A DNA stretch of 64,000 nt from Corbicula japonica (GCA_038501625.1 JAZAYU010000052.1:4059955-4123954); one strand, 5' to 3'; shown: positions 48,934-59,413, numbered from the stretch's first letter. The notes: generated by a model not told the origin, from the letters alone. Numbers and translations: made by a program.

Positions 48934-50200
48934 GTATGCCAATTTGAAATATGAAGAAGGAAAGAGAAAGACTAAGGTATGTCAATTTAAAATCATGAAG
49001 AAAGAAAGAGAAAGACTAAGGTATGCCAATTTGAAATATGAAGAAGGAAAGGGAAAGACTAAGGTAGGCCAATTTGAAATATGAAGAATGAAAGGGAAAG
49101 ACTAAGGTAGGCCAATTTGAAATATGAAGAATGAAAGGGATAGACTAAGGTAGGCCAATTTGAAATATGAAGAATGAAAGGGAAAGACTAAGGTATGCCA
49201 ATTTGAAATATGAAGAAGGAAAGAGAAAGACTAAGGTATGTCAATTTAAAATCATGAAGAACGAAAGAGAAAGATTAAGGTAGGCCAATTTGAAATATGA
49301 AGAAGGAAAGGGAAAGACTAAGGTAGGCCAATTTGAAATATGAAGAATGAAAGGGAAAGACTAAGGTAGGCCAATTTGAAATCATGAAGAAAGAAAGAGA
49401 AAGATTAAGGTAGGCCAATTTGAAATATGAAGAAAGAAAGGGAAAGATTAAGGTAGGCCAATTTGAAATATGAAGAAAGGAAAGGGAAAGACTAAGGTAG
49501 GCCAATTTGAAATATGAAGAATGAAAGGGAAAGACTAAGGTAGGCCAATTTAAAATATGAAGAAGGAAAGGGAAAGACTAAGGTAGGCCAATTTGAAATC
49601 ATGAAGAATGAAAGGGAAAGACTAAGGTATGCCAATTTGAAATATGAAGAAGGAAAGGGAAAGACTAAGGTAGGCCAATTTGAAATATGAAGAATGAAAG
49701 GGAAAGACTAAGGTAGGCCAATTTGAAATATGAAGAAGGAAAGAGAAAGACTAAGGTAGGCCAATTTGAAATATGAAGAAGGAAAGGGAAAGACTAAGGT
49801 ATGCCAATTTGAAATATGAAGAATGAAAGGGAAAGACTAAGGTAGGCCAATTTGAAATATGAAGAATGAAAGGGAAAGACTAAGGTAGGCCAATTTGAAA
49901 TATGAAGAATGAAAGGGAAAGACTAAGGTAGGCCAATTTGAAATATGAAGAATGAAAGGGAAAGACTAAGGTATGCCAATTTGAAATATGAAGAAGGAAA
50001 GGGAAAGACTAAGGTAGGCCAATTTGAAATTGAAGACTAATGAATTTGAAATATGAAGAAGGAAAGGGAAAGACTAAGGTAGGCCAATTTGAAATCATGA
50101 AGAATGAAAGGGAAAGACTAAGGTAGGCAACTTTTGAAATATGAAGAAGGAAAGGGAAAGACTAAGGCCATTTTAAGATCATGAAGAAGGAAAGGGAAAG
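48914..50200 (+). repeat. 43-bp minisatellite derived from exon 1 end and splice donor (copy B)
   Basis: Nearly thirty units. The first three donors are AAG|GTATGC, AAG|GTATGT and AAG|GTATGC, closer to the true exon 1 donor than the AAG|GTAGGC of the bulk. One unit carries an extra base (AAATCATGAAG), which brings the third donor back into the exon phase. Confidence 0.95.
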
Positions 50201-50491
50201 ACTAAGATCAACTAATTTGAGGTTATTGATAACAAGAAGGAAAGGGTGGAAAGGGGAAGTAAGGTAGATACTAAGGCTAATTTGAGATCAGGCAGATAGA
50301 ATGGGAAAGACTAAGATAAACTAATTTGAGATCATACTATATGTAATGGGATTTTGAGGACCAATCTGCAAAATCTACAAAAATAAGTACCCTGTGAATA
50401 TTAATCAATCTGCAGAATTTAAACTGGAGCAAATGTCAATTATTCTCCTCGATTATACACAAGTGTCTACAGAACTGATTTCTCAACAGTA

Positions 50492-50668
50492 TACAGTGAA
50501 ACTCTTCTATAACAGACACCTAAGGGACTGAGGGAAAGTGTCTTTAATAGCGGGTTGTCCTTAATTGTAGGTTTAAATCAAGAAGAGATAATGTCTGTTC
50601 TTTAAGAAATCGCCCATAATAGCGGGGTGCCCGTAATATCGAGTGGAGTTATGAGGGGTTTTACTGTA
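50492..50668. mobile_element. Small pogo-like MITE, copy B
   Basis: Counterpart of 46347-46524, with ATCGAGTGGAGTTATGAG replacing the right-arm ATCGAGTGTCCGTTATGAG, a small change in the terminal repeat. Confidence 0.78.
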
Positions 50669-50670
50669 CT

Positions 50671-50845
50671 TCTGCACATCTGTGCATTCTAATACGGCAA
50701 CACTGTTTTTTTCTTGGTGAGAAATAATCTAATGGTTCTAAAAGGGAAAACTGTAGATCCTGATCAGACTGCACAAAGATGCTGGCTGATCTAGATCTAT
50801 GCTTGTCTAACATGGGATATCATCCATATCCATGAAGTAAAGGTT
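50671..50845 (-). mobile_element. M1 MITE, decayed (copy B)
   Basis: Same as 46543-46737 but lacking its first ~30 bp. Confidence 0.6.
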
Positions 50846-50900
50846 TGCTGAGCTTGCAGTACTCGAAACTCAGAGCAGCTGATTCTCCTTGATAAGACAA

Positions 50901-51044
50901 GTGCCCAAGGTTATAAAACTGAGCATGGAAACCAGTCTCAAATCTCAAGCATCTGATTGGCTGAAATGGCGACCAGTCGCCTTTCAGCTAATCAGATGCT
51001 TGAGATTTGAGACCTGTTTCCAAACTCAGTTTTATAACCTTCAG
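50901..51044. mobile_element. M2 palindromic MITE (copy B)
   Basis: GTGCCCAAGGTTATAAAACT to the complementary arm; the centre is GCGACCAGTCGC with small deletions in the right arm. Confidence 0.82.
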
Positions 51045-51437
51045 CTCTGAGCAGCTGATTCTCCTTGATAAGACAAGAAGTTATCTCAGGACTTTTTTTC
51101 CTTCAATTTTATATCCAATATTCGGTCATGTTCCCAATGGCAAAACATATACTTTTTTTCCCAATTAGAAAAGAAAAATTCCCAATTGAATCAATACAAA
51201 AACTTCTGATAAAAAAACTGTTACCTGTGTCATTCATTACTAAAATATTATAGCTTGGAAGTTAATCAAGCATCATTTGTTTCTTTAATCAAGAATTTAT
51301 TGATAAAATCAAATGTGTAAAACTTTTTGTTCCCAAATGATGCCCCCCTAAAATCCCAGTTTCTGGCAAAATGACGCGAAATTTCCCAATTTCAGGAGTA
51401 TCGGTCATATTCCCTAGAAAGCCCTGTATCTAACAGT

Positions 51438-51682
51438 GCATAAACCTTTTATTCCATACATAAACCTTTATTGCATGGGCAAAAAGTGTAGAGCCAGATC
51501 TGCCAACACATTATGTGTAATCTGATCAGGATCTTCATTGTTTCTTATAGGTTCAGTAGGTTATTTCTGACCAAAATGTGACCAGTGTAGATCCAGAAAA
51601 TACTGCATGGATATGCTTGCTGATCAGGATCTACACTGGTCCCACATGCGATAAAACTGGCGTATGTTGCATAAAAGGTTAA
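51438..51682 (+). mobile_element. M1 MITE
   Basis: Complete version of the copy cut at 47502: CCACATGCGATAAAACTGGC and GCATAAAAGGTTAA follow the last arm. Confidence 0.85.
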
Positions 51683-52196
51683 CATCTGGTGACAGCCAGT
51701 ATAATTTCCAGAGGTTTCTTTGATATGCTAATGAAAGGATAGTTTTCGTGATCACTCTGTGTTCATATGTCCTTTACAACTCTATTGAAGATTTTTTTTG
51801 CTGCCTTACTTAACATGTATTCATCAGGGATTGGCTTACCTTGTCAGCCACTTAACAGGGAGAAGTTTTTCCAATTTTAGGGAGAAGTGAACTAGGATTT
51901 TGGTTTTCTGTAAGAAATATATAGGGAAAAAGTTCTCCTTTGGCTTAGCAGAGGGAGAAGTTCTGGACATTGGGAGACTTTTTACCCTTAAGTCTCCCTC
52001 TAAGCCGTTCCATGCCCATTTTGGATCTTTTATGGGGGGTGTCATGGGAAAGGTGTCTTTGGGATGCTCAGATGTTGTTCCTTAAAATTTCACATAAAGT
52101 TGAGCAGACATAATTGCTTAATATGCATTTAGCAGCTAACAAGATGATCACATATTTGTTATGAAGAAGTAATTTTAAGTTCTTTCCAGATAATCT

Positions 52197-52426
52197 TACC
52201 CTTTCCTCCATATATACGAATTTGTACACATGTGCGACTAGTGTTGATCCAGATCAGCCGACACATTCGTGCCATCTGATCAGGATCTGCACTGGTAGCA
52301 TTTTGATCAGAAATAACCTAATAAATAAAAAAGCAATCAGTGTTGATCCCGATCAGATGGCACAGCTGATCTGGATCTAGTCTAGTTGCACATGCCATAT
52401 CGGCATTTATATGGAGGAAAGGTTAA
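52197..52426 (-). mobile_element. M1 MITE, full length
   Basis: TTACCCTTTCCTCCATATAT and TATATGGAGGAAAGGTTAA ends; centre GATCAGAAATAACC. The return arm of the second hairpin is short. Confidence 0.92.
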
Positions 52427-52590
52427 AAATCTTTTGAATAGAATAACAACTAAAATGTCAACAAAAAATGACCACAGTCACCATTTTTCCATGCTGTGCC
52501 TCTTTAAAAACAGACATGATAATTGGTATAGTAAAAGAATTCAAAGAACAGAGTTGTCAGTGCATTTCAATCTACAGATGTGTTGTGTTT

Positions 52591-52833
52591 TTAACCCTTT
52601 CCTCCATATATACCTATTGAAAAGCATATGTGTAATCCAGATCAGCCGATACATTCGTGCCGTACATGCCATATGATCAGAATCTGCACTGTTAGCTTGT
52701 TAATTTATCAGGTTATTTCTGACCAAATAACACAGTGCAGATCCTGATCAGATGGCACAGATATGACAGCTGATCTGTATCTACACTGGTGGCACAAGGG
52801 ATTAAAATGTGTATATATGGAGTAAAGAATTAA
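52591..52833 (+). mobile_element. M1 MITE, full length
   Basis: TTAACCCTTTCCTCCATATA left, TATGGAGTAAAGAATTAA right, centre GGTTATTTCTGACCAAAT; the first hairpin has a small insertion (GTGCCGTACATGCC). Confidence 0.9.
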
Positions 52834-52979
52834 ACCTGATGACTGTCAGTAAGGCTAAAGTCTTGGTAAAAAAACAACATGAAGTTAAGAAAACTATTCA
52901 AAAGTCAAATTTATTTGCATTACACAAAAAACTAAGAAAGACTATAACCCATATTTCATAGGAAATCCTGAGTGATAAA

Positions 52980-53140
52980 GCTTTTATGCACTTGGTCCAT
53001 AACTTTTAATACTACTCAAGATATTTTATTACTCAATGTTAGTCTGTTTCTTTTTCATTTAGTCCCATAACTCTCCTCAAATAATTTGTAATTTGTTAAA
53101 AGGCGCAAACATTGCAAATGGCGAAAACTGGCTAAAATTT
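52980..53140. mobile_element. Pearl-like core fragment (possible)
   Basis: CTTGGTCCATAACTTTTAAT ACTACTCAAGATATT resembles the core at 59752 (CTTGGTCCATAATTTTGAAA GTACTTGAGGTATT). No ends seen. Confidence 0.35.
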
Positions 53141-53419
53141 CAAAAATGAATTTTGGGGGAAATACTTATTGCCACATGAATTTTAGTAAAGAAATGTATT
53201 AAGCTAAGCATGTAGTTAATGTTTGCAAGCTCAATTTAGTCTAATTCATGTTCTTATTACCAAGCACATACTAAAACAAAAGAAAAACCGTTTGCATGAG
53301 AACTCTGAAATTCATGGACAATACACCAAAGCAACTTATACCTGAAATAAGTATATGCTGGTCTACAATCTTTAGTGCCAATTCGTCAAAATAATGTTAG
53401 GGTTTTCATTTTTATATTG

Positions 53420-53640
53420 CCAGTCTACTTGTGAATTAGCGGTGCATCGGTAATTATACGTTGAGCGCATAAAACTTATACGAGGGACGTCTATTTTTGA
53501 AGGTCCACCGCTATTTTACAGGTTCACCTTCAATTTTCAAAAACGATGTACCGCTAATTTACAGGTGCACTGGTAAATTTTTACGTCCATCACAAATTTA
53601 TACATTGGATGCATAAATTTATAGGTGCATCCGAACTTGT
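53420..53640. repeat. Degenerate repeat with CGCTAATTTACAGGTGCA motifs upstream of exon 2
   Basis: Related short pieces (GAATTAGCGGTGCATCGG, CACCGCTATTTTACAGGTTC, GTACCGCTAATTTACAGGTG, AAATTTATAGGTGCATCC) recur in both orientations. Probably a decayed foldback element ending about 100 bp before the exon 2 acceptor. Confidence 0.4.
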
Positions 53641-53740
53641 TACCTTTTGAATCTTTTCGTATGCCATATTGTTTTCTCATAGTCACCAGGCTTTTCCTGA
53701 TGAACTCTTTCACCTTTATAGCATTTTATTTCACTTTCAG

Positions 53741-53962
53741 TAAAATTGAAGAGGTGGTAAATGAAGAGGAAACCAAGACAGAAGTTTTAACAAAGCAGAC
53801 CAAATTTAACGAGAACTGTTGTATACGATGTTGTCAGACGTTTGGTATCATCTTCAACCGTAAACAGACATGCCAGGCGTGTAAGCTGTACGTGTGTAAG
53901 TCCTGCGCCAAGTACGATGATCATGTCAAAGGATATTTCTGCAAGGCCTGTCTTAATGAAGC
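53741..53962 (+). CDS. MYRIP: Slac2/MyRIP-like Rab27 effector, coding exon 2 (FYVE-type zinc finger)
   Basis: Internal exon of 222 nt, acceptor TTTCACTTTCAG (ending 53740), donor GAAGC|GTAAGTG. It enters in phase 2 and leaves in phase 2. It encodes an acidic/charged linker (IEEVVNEEETKTEV) and a zinc-binding module with four CxxC pairs: CIRC, CQAC, CKSC and CKAC. That spacing is the FYVE-related finger between SHD1 and SHD2 in Slac2 and synaptotagmin-like RabBDs. The CCIRCC start resembles the CC-x-RCC start of MyRIP more than melanophilin (family knowledge, not a search). An open frame continues upstream to 53625, but residues before 53741 are intronic by the splice signal. The finger supports the RabBD fold and is not expected to bind PI3P as true FYVE domains do (inference). 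Confidence 0.88.
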
Positions 53963-54007
53963 GTAAGTGATTTTATGATGTTTGGGGTATGTACAATTCT
54001 ACATTGA

Positions 54008-54240
54008 TACTGTGGTATGATTTACCTTTTCGGGGGCCTTATTTTCGTGTTTATGGTGCCAAATACATTTTTGCGCGGACATAAATTCATATAGTTGTAT
54101 ACTTCACATAAGATATTAGATATTATGTGGTTGATATTTGCTGGGATTTGATTTCGCACACACTGCTAAACACAAAATTCATGAAAATTAAACCGGCATG
54201 AAAAGTATAATGTCCCATATTTCTGACTCACTGGGTTGAA
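54008..54240. mobile_element. TACTGTGGTAT-family MITE, copy in intron 2
   Basis: Left terminus TACTGTGGTATGATTTACC, then GCCTTATTTTCGTG and AATTAAACCGGCATGAAAAG. Starts 46 bp after exon 2. Its right end is lost or it is joined with the copy ending at 55156. Confidence 0.5.
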
Positions 54241-54732
54241 GATGACTTCCTGGTTAATAATAAGGCCATACCAAATTTCAGTGTTGCTGACTAGTTGTTT
54301 GTAGAAATGGTTATTATAGAAAGTGGCATGCACCTATCCATTTTCTACCAATATTTCTTCTTTTTTTTTACTTGAAAAAAAAAGGTTGCATTAAACAGTT
54401 CAATTCAGTTCAATAGTTTATTGAAGAGTGAGCCTCAGGCTCGTACACAAACACATCAATACAACATGAAATATCCATTTCAGTACAAGTGATCTGGTAA
54501 AAATTTTACATTTCAACACAAGATGAGAAAGAATGGAGAACAATAAAAAAAGCCCAACTCACTTTCTAGAAACAAAGCTTCTTGATGGAAGATTAAGAGA
54601 AACAATGTTAAAGTGTTGGTTACCCATCGGTTTGTGGTGTCAACATGTGACATTGCTAAATTAAAAGTTGTCAAAGTTTGATGACAGTTTGGCTTTCTAT
54701 TAAAACATCTCACAAGTCTACTGTGATATCTT

Positions 54733-54973
54733 TTAAGCCTTTCCTCCATAGACACACCTTATTGCATGGGCAAACAGTTTAGATACAGATCAGCCGGCAC
54801 AACCTTGCCAGCGGATCAGGATCTAAACTGTTTGCTTTTTGATTCATTAGGTTATTTCTGACCAAAAGGCTACCAGTGCAGATCCTGATCAGATGGCACA
54901 TATGTGCTGGATGATCTGGATCTACACTGGTCTCACATGCGTAAAAAGGCGTATATATGGAGGAAAGGGTTAA
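54733..54973 (+). mobile_element. M1 MITE, full length
   Basis: TTAAGCCTTTCCTCCATAGA and TATATGGAGGAAAGGGTTAA ends; centre GGTTATTTCTGACCAAAA; both hairpins nearly consensus. Confidence 0.95.
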
Positions 54974-55156
54974 TTTTGTGGTGCCTGATTTTCGCACATA
55001 TGCAGATGATATGACAATGCACACATACGTAAATTCACCCAGTTGTATTATTCTCATATGATAAGATATTATGTAAGATATTCACTGGGTTTTGGAGATG
55101 ACTGCCCGACAATATGTGAAAATAAAACCTGCACTAAATATAATGATACCACAGTA
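54974..55156. mobile_element. TACTGTGGTAT-family MITE, second copy
   Basis: GTGGTGCCTGATTTTCGCAC to AATAAAACCTGCAC and right terminus AATGATACCACAGTA. Same family as 62492-63262; either an independent copy or the right end of the element starting at 54008. Confidence 0.55.
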
Positions 55157-56146
55157 GGTCCTTTTGGAACAACAACGTCAGCATTTTATTATCACATTTC
55201 CCTTTTTAGCAGTAAATCTAAACTTTCACTATCTGTGAAATGTCAAGATGATACCTGTTTGTAACAAAATAAAGCTGCTTTGCGTCACAATAATTAACAA
55301 CTTTCTTGTAGTAATGTATTTTTTATTTTATTTTTTATTATCACTATCAGCGCATTTTACTTTAAATGTTTTTTAAGAAAAAGATAAAATTCAATGCAAT
55401 CTGCTGTCTGGTTGACTGGATTTTTTAAACTGGGGTGTTTTTGGACGGGGTGGGGGGGGAGGTACCAAGGTACGATCCTTCCACCTGTGATCAGGAGATG
55501 ATGCGTTCAACAAGAAAGGTTTTGCTGTCAATCAACTTTTTTTCACTTTGGGTTTATTCTCCTTGTGGATGTTGAAGTGAAAATTTCATTTTTTAAAGAT
55601 TTGAATGATACATGTAGCACTGAAGCAATAACAAAAGGTGTGGCTTAAAGTAAATCAACTGTTAAGACTTGATGAACTATGAACAGCGTTCTGTCAATTA
55701 AATTTTCCAGTTACTTTTTAAAGGAAATATCTGTCTCTGTGCCACATGTTTGATGTTTTGTATGCAAGTCAAAATCTAACTGAAATCAAAATTTTTAGTA
55801 ATACAACAAAGTATAGGTTAAAACTGCTTAAAGCATAAGTCAGCTATAGATTCAGAGGGCAATTTGCACCATTTACTTGTACATTCAGGAACAGCAACTC
55901 TGTGTATTTTCCATCTTTGAATAAAATTATTGCCAATCGTCAGATCACAAAGATTTTATGACAATTTGTTTATTACTAGTATATGATAACTCAGTATAAC
56001 TATATTTACCCCATTTTGTTTTTGCTTTCTTTACATAGTTTGGTTTCTGATTACCTCCCTTTTCATTGAAATAAGAGAAATCTTGGTGTCTTGTAACATT
56101 AAAAGTTATCATTTTTCCTTAGTCTTCTACTGCCTTCAGAATAAAC
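55157..56146. other. No gene seen (intron 2)
   Basis: AT-rich intronic sequence with a G-run at 55448-55460. Nothing recognised. Confidence 0.4.
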
Positions 56147-56490
56147 CTTTACTCTTGTGAGACTAGTGTAGATCCATATCAGCCTGCACATCTAGAATTG
56201 GATTCTAGATTAATCCACAGTTTTCTGGAATCTTCCAAGAAACAGTTAATAAAAGAGTTTTGCCATTAAGCAGTCTACATCTTGTTTATGTCTTATTTAA
56301 AAGTCATTTCAACTTAACATTTAAACAAATAAGGAGACAACTCAACAAACTGTAAGAAATTCATCTTTACTACTTACTTCCCTTGCATTCATTATGCTTT
56401 ATGAATATACAAGACGTTGATCTTATTTTATAGTTAAGGTAAAGTGATATGAAAAATAGGGTGTTAAATTATATAATAAACAATTGGACT

Positions 56491-56656
56491 TGTCTTCTGA
56501 TCAGGATCTACACTGTTCACTTTTTGATTAGAAATAACCTAATAAATCAAAAACCAACATCGTAGATCCTGATCAGACAGCATGGGTATGTTGGCTAAAC
56601 TGGATCTACACTGTTCACCCATAAATAACAGCCATGTCCATGGAGTAAAAGGTTTA
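56491..56656 (-). mobile_element. M1 MITE, left part lost
   Basis: GATCAGGATCTACACTGTTC, centre GATTAGAAATAACC, second hairpin complete, end GGAGTAAAAGGTTTAA. A separate M1 scrap (GTGTAGATCCATATCAGCCT) lies at about 56165. Confidence 0.8.
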
Positions 56657-56850
56657 AGTGACAGTGACTGGGATCAGCAAAACTGTACATCCATAAATTA
56701 AAGGTAATCATGCTATTGTTTTATGTTTAGTAGTATTTAGTTGTTGTGGATTGCACTGTTGATGGTTCTGTTCTGTTTTGCAGGGAAAAGAATACTGGTT
56801 TTCTGCTGGTACCACAACTGATTATCTGATAGTTCTGTTCTGTTTTGCAG

Positions 56851-56981
56851 GGAACTGAAGCAGAAATCATTGGACTGGTTTTATAACAATGTGAGTAAGA
56901 AGTACAAAAGATTTGGTAGTGCCAAGGTTGTGAGGACACTCTACAAGTATGCCGACGGTTCAAGACATCCGAAGTTCCACT
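56851..56981 (+). CDS. MYRIP: Slac2/MyRIP-like Rab27 effector, coding exon 3 (SHD2)
   Basis: Internal exon of 131 nt with acceptor TTCTGTTTTGCAG and donor CACT|GTAAGTAA; enters in phase 2, leaves in phase 1. The 43 full codons include SLDWFYNNV and KRFGSAKVVRTLY, the SHD2 helix of Rab27 effectors (family pattern SLEW(F/Y)Y..V....KRFGSAKV). SHD2 with SHD1 clasps the Rab27 switch regions. With exons 1 and 2 this gives about 154 residues of an essentially complete RabBD. The next exon is not recognisable in the window, so myosin- and actin-binding parts are presumably beyond 64000. An almost identical acceptor lies 67 bp upstream (ending 56783); splicing there would add 14 codons and then a TGA at 56827. 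MyRIP is favoured over melanophilin, but an invertebrate gene may be co-orthologous to both. Confidence 0.87.
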
Positions 56982-57014
56982 GTAAGTAACAGGCAGATTA
57001 AATATTGGTTGTTA

Positions 57015-57240
57015 TTATCCCTTTCCTCCATACATACACCTTTATTGCATGGGCGAACAGTTTAGATCCAGATCACCCCCGATCAGGATCTAAACTGTTT
57101 ACTTTTAAATTTATTAGGTTATTTCTGACCAAAATGCTACCAGTGCAGATCCTGATCAGGTGGCACGGATGTGCTGGCTGATCTGAATCTACACTGGTTG
57201 CACAGGCGTAAAAATGCATAGATATGGAGGAAAGGGTTAA
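57015..57240 (+). mobile_element. M1 MITE, full length
   Basis: Left TTATCCCTTTCCTCCATACA, right TATGGAGGAAAGGGTTAA, centre GGTTATTTCTGACCAAAA. The first hairpin lost its loop (GATCCAGATCACCCCCGATC). Starts 34 bp after exon 3. Confidence 0.93.
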
Positions 57241-57483
57241 TTATCCCTTAACAGCATAGATACATGTGTTTTTACGTGTGTGCAACCAATGTAGATTCAG
57301 ACCAGCTGGCACATGCATGCCATCTGATCTGGATCTACATTGGTTGCTTCTTAGTTAGAAATTACCTAATGAATCTAATAGTGAACAGTTTAGATCCTGA
57401 TCAGACTGCTCAAATTTGCCAGCTGATCTGGGTTTATACTGGTCGCACATGCAGTAAAGGTATATCCATGGAGTAAGGGTTAT
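57238..57483 (-). mobile_element. M1 MITE, abutting the previous copy
   Basis: TTAATTATCCCTTAACAGC start and CCATGGAGTAAGGGTTATA end, centre TTAGTTAGAAATTACC. It shares the TTAA with the preceding copy, so one M1 inserted next to another. Confidence 0.88.
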
Positions 57484-57642
57484 ATCCCCTTGATGATTCA
57501 GTTTTTTCTAAAATGACACGGGTCAGAATTATTAATCAGAATTACACACTTGTTTTCTCCACCAAGCTGGACTACTCTGCGCATATGCAGGATATTTATA
57601 TGATATTATATTGAATGTGCACTGTTTTTAGTGTGAATCAAT

Positions 57643-57866
57643 TTAACCCTTTCCTCCATATATACACATTTTTACGCATGGGCGACCAGTGTAGATCTGT
57701 GTGGTCTGATCAGGATCTGCACTGGTCGCATTTTGGTCAGAAATAACCTAATGAATAAAAAAGCGAACAGTTTAGATCCTGATCAGATGGCATGAATGTG
57801 CCTGCTGATCTGGATCTAAACTGTTTGCCCACGCAATAAAGGTGTATCTATGGAGGAAAGGGTTAA
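57643..57866 (-). mobile_element. M1 MITE, full length, near consensus
   Basis: TTAACCCTTTCCTCCATATA and TATGGAGGAAAGGGTTAA are perfect complements; centre GGTCAGAAATAACC. The first hairpin loop is slightly deleted. Confidence 0.95.
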
Positions 57867-58236
57867 AATTATACTGATGCAAAATAAAGGTGGAGAAGCA
57901 CAGTGACATTTAAATTTTTCTTTAAAAAATGAAAAGATGACCACATGTTTAAAATTCATTCTATGAAAAAAATTAACACTCGGTGTTACAGTTTTTTGGG
58001 GTTTGCTATAAAAATCAACTGTGCTCCATGTGAAACAAAGTTCTTTTTACCACTGTTATTTGTCATCTGTGAAGTGCAATCATGACTTCCAAAAAAAACT
58101 TGTGTTTTGCCTTCTTTTTACTAAATTTATTACCTTTTTTACTTAATTTACAACTTTACGACATTATATTATGCATGTGCACCGATCACTGATAAGTTTT
58201 AAAAGGCATGTGTGAAAGTACAAGACAAAAAAAAGT

Positions 58237-58365
58237 TTAACCCTTTCCTTCATAAAAAAACCTTTATTGCATGGACGAACAGTTTAGATCCAGATCGGCT
58301 GGCACATCAGTACCATCTGATCAGGATCTGAACTGTTGGCTTTTTGATTCATTATGTTATTTCTT
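58237..58365 (+). mobile_element. M1 MITE, left half only
   Basis: TTAACCCTTTCCTTCATAAA through GATCAGGATCTGAACTGTT and ATTATGTTATTTCT, then unrelated sequence. Confidence 0.85.
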
Positions 58366-58775
58366 TCACTAATTGTCAAAGGGCACAGCTATAAAGTACC
58401 AAGCTTTACAGAATATGTTAATTGGAATTTTTTGTCATACCTAATTAGTAAATTACTGTTTATTTGAATTTGATAACAGATAAACAAAATAAATGGAATT
58501 TAATAACAATTTAACAAATTGAAATTAAAAGTCTTTAAATAATGTCATTCCAATTTATCAGGCAACTATTTGATAGCTTTGGAATTTCTGATAGTGGGTG
58601 TCGGACAATGTTGAACAAATACTGTAAATATTTGATAAACGTCTGTCAAAACATTGGCCAATACTACTCAATAGATGAATTTTTCATCAGGCTGTTTAAG
58701 GGCTGGATTATGTATTTTGAAGTGGTTTAAGGATTAAAGTTATCTTGTTGAGAGAAATGAGCATTCAAGGTAGGG

Positions 58776-58918
58776 CTGGGCCCAAGATCATAAAACGAAA
58801 TCTGGAGACCAGTCTAAAATCTCAAGCATCTGATTGGCAACTGATCACCATTTCAGCCAATCAGATGCTTGAGATTTGAGACTTGTCTCCAATCGTAGTT
58901 TTATGATTTTAGGCCCTG
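58776..58918. mobile_element. M2 palindromic MITE
   Basis: GGGCCCAAGATCATAAAACG to its complement TTTATGATTTTAGGCCC, with a small deletion at the centre (GATTGGCAACTGATCACC). Confidence 0.85.
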
Positions 58919-58952
58919 GAAGTTTTCAGAAATAATCAGTTGAAATTGTCAC

Positions 58953-59185
58953 TTAACCCTTCACTCCATAATATATTAGCCTTTTGTCACATGGGTGACT
59001 TGTTTAGATCCAGACCAGCCAGCTCATCTGTCTATTTGAACTGGATCAACAATGTTCACGTCCTAATCTGAAATAACCTTATGAATAAAAAAGCAAACAG
59101 TATAGATCCTGATCAGATAGCGTAGATCTGGATCTATACTGTTCGCCCATGTGATAATTGCCTTATCTATGGAGTAATGGGTTAA
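58953..59185 (-). mobile_element. M1 MITE, full length, diverged
   Basis: TTAACCCTTCACTCCATAAT and TATGGAGTAATGGGTTAA ends, centre ATCTGAAATAACC. Confidence 0.88.
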
Positions 59186-59256
59186 TGAACTAAACAGACT
59201 GGCCTTTCTATCAGTATGAGTTCATAGGTGTATTTTAGAGGTCTGGTAACTGAATA

Positions 59257-59370
59257 ACAAACAGTGTAGACCCTGATCAGAATGCACAGATGTGAAGGTT
59301 GGTCACACAGTTTGATCTGGGTCTACACTGATCACAAATGGTACAAACACTGCTTACCATTGAAAGGGTT
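59257..59370. mobile_element. M1 MITE, half copy
   Basis: One hairpin: CAGTGTAGACCCTGATCAGA and GATCTGGGTCTACACTGATC, with TTGAAAGGGTTTA at the end. Confidence 0.7.
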
Positions 59371-59413
59371 TAGTACACTTTTAAGGATTTGATTTAAGGT
59401 TGACTGAAGTATT

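Larger units (their letters stand above)
48003..51642. repeat. 3.5-kb duplicated block, copy B
   Basis: Begins on the first base after the gap with GTTTCCAATTGCTCAG and runs colinear with 44024-47502. Beyond 51642 the sequence continues through the rest of M1 into unique DNA. The array is longer here and more varied (more GTATGC and AATGAAAGG units). Confidence 0.95.

Noticed and set aside
49275..49505. 76-codon minus frame with repeated SLSLSFF / FKLAYL segments
   Set aside because: Reverse-strand reading of the 43-bp minisatellite.
53625..53740. Upstream extension of the exon 2 frame starting MHPNLLPFESFRM as a true N-terminus
   Set aside because: It overlaps the polypyrimidine tract and acceptor TTTCACTTTCAG, and exon 1 supplies the conserved SHD1 start; treated as intron.
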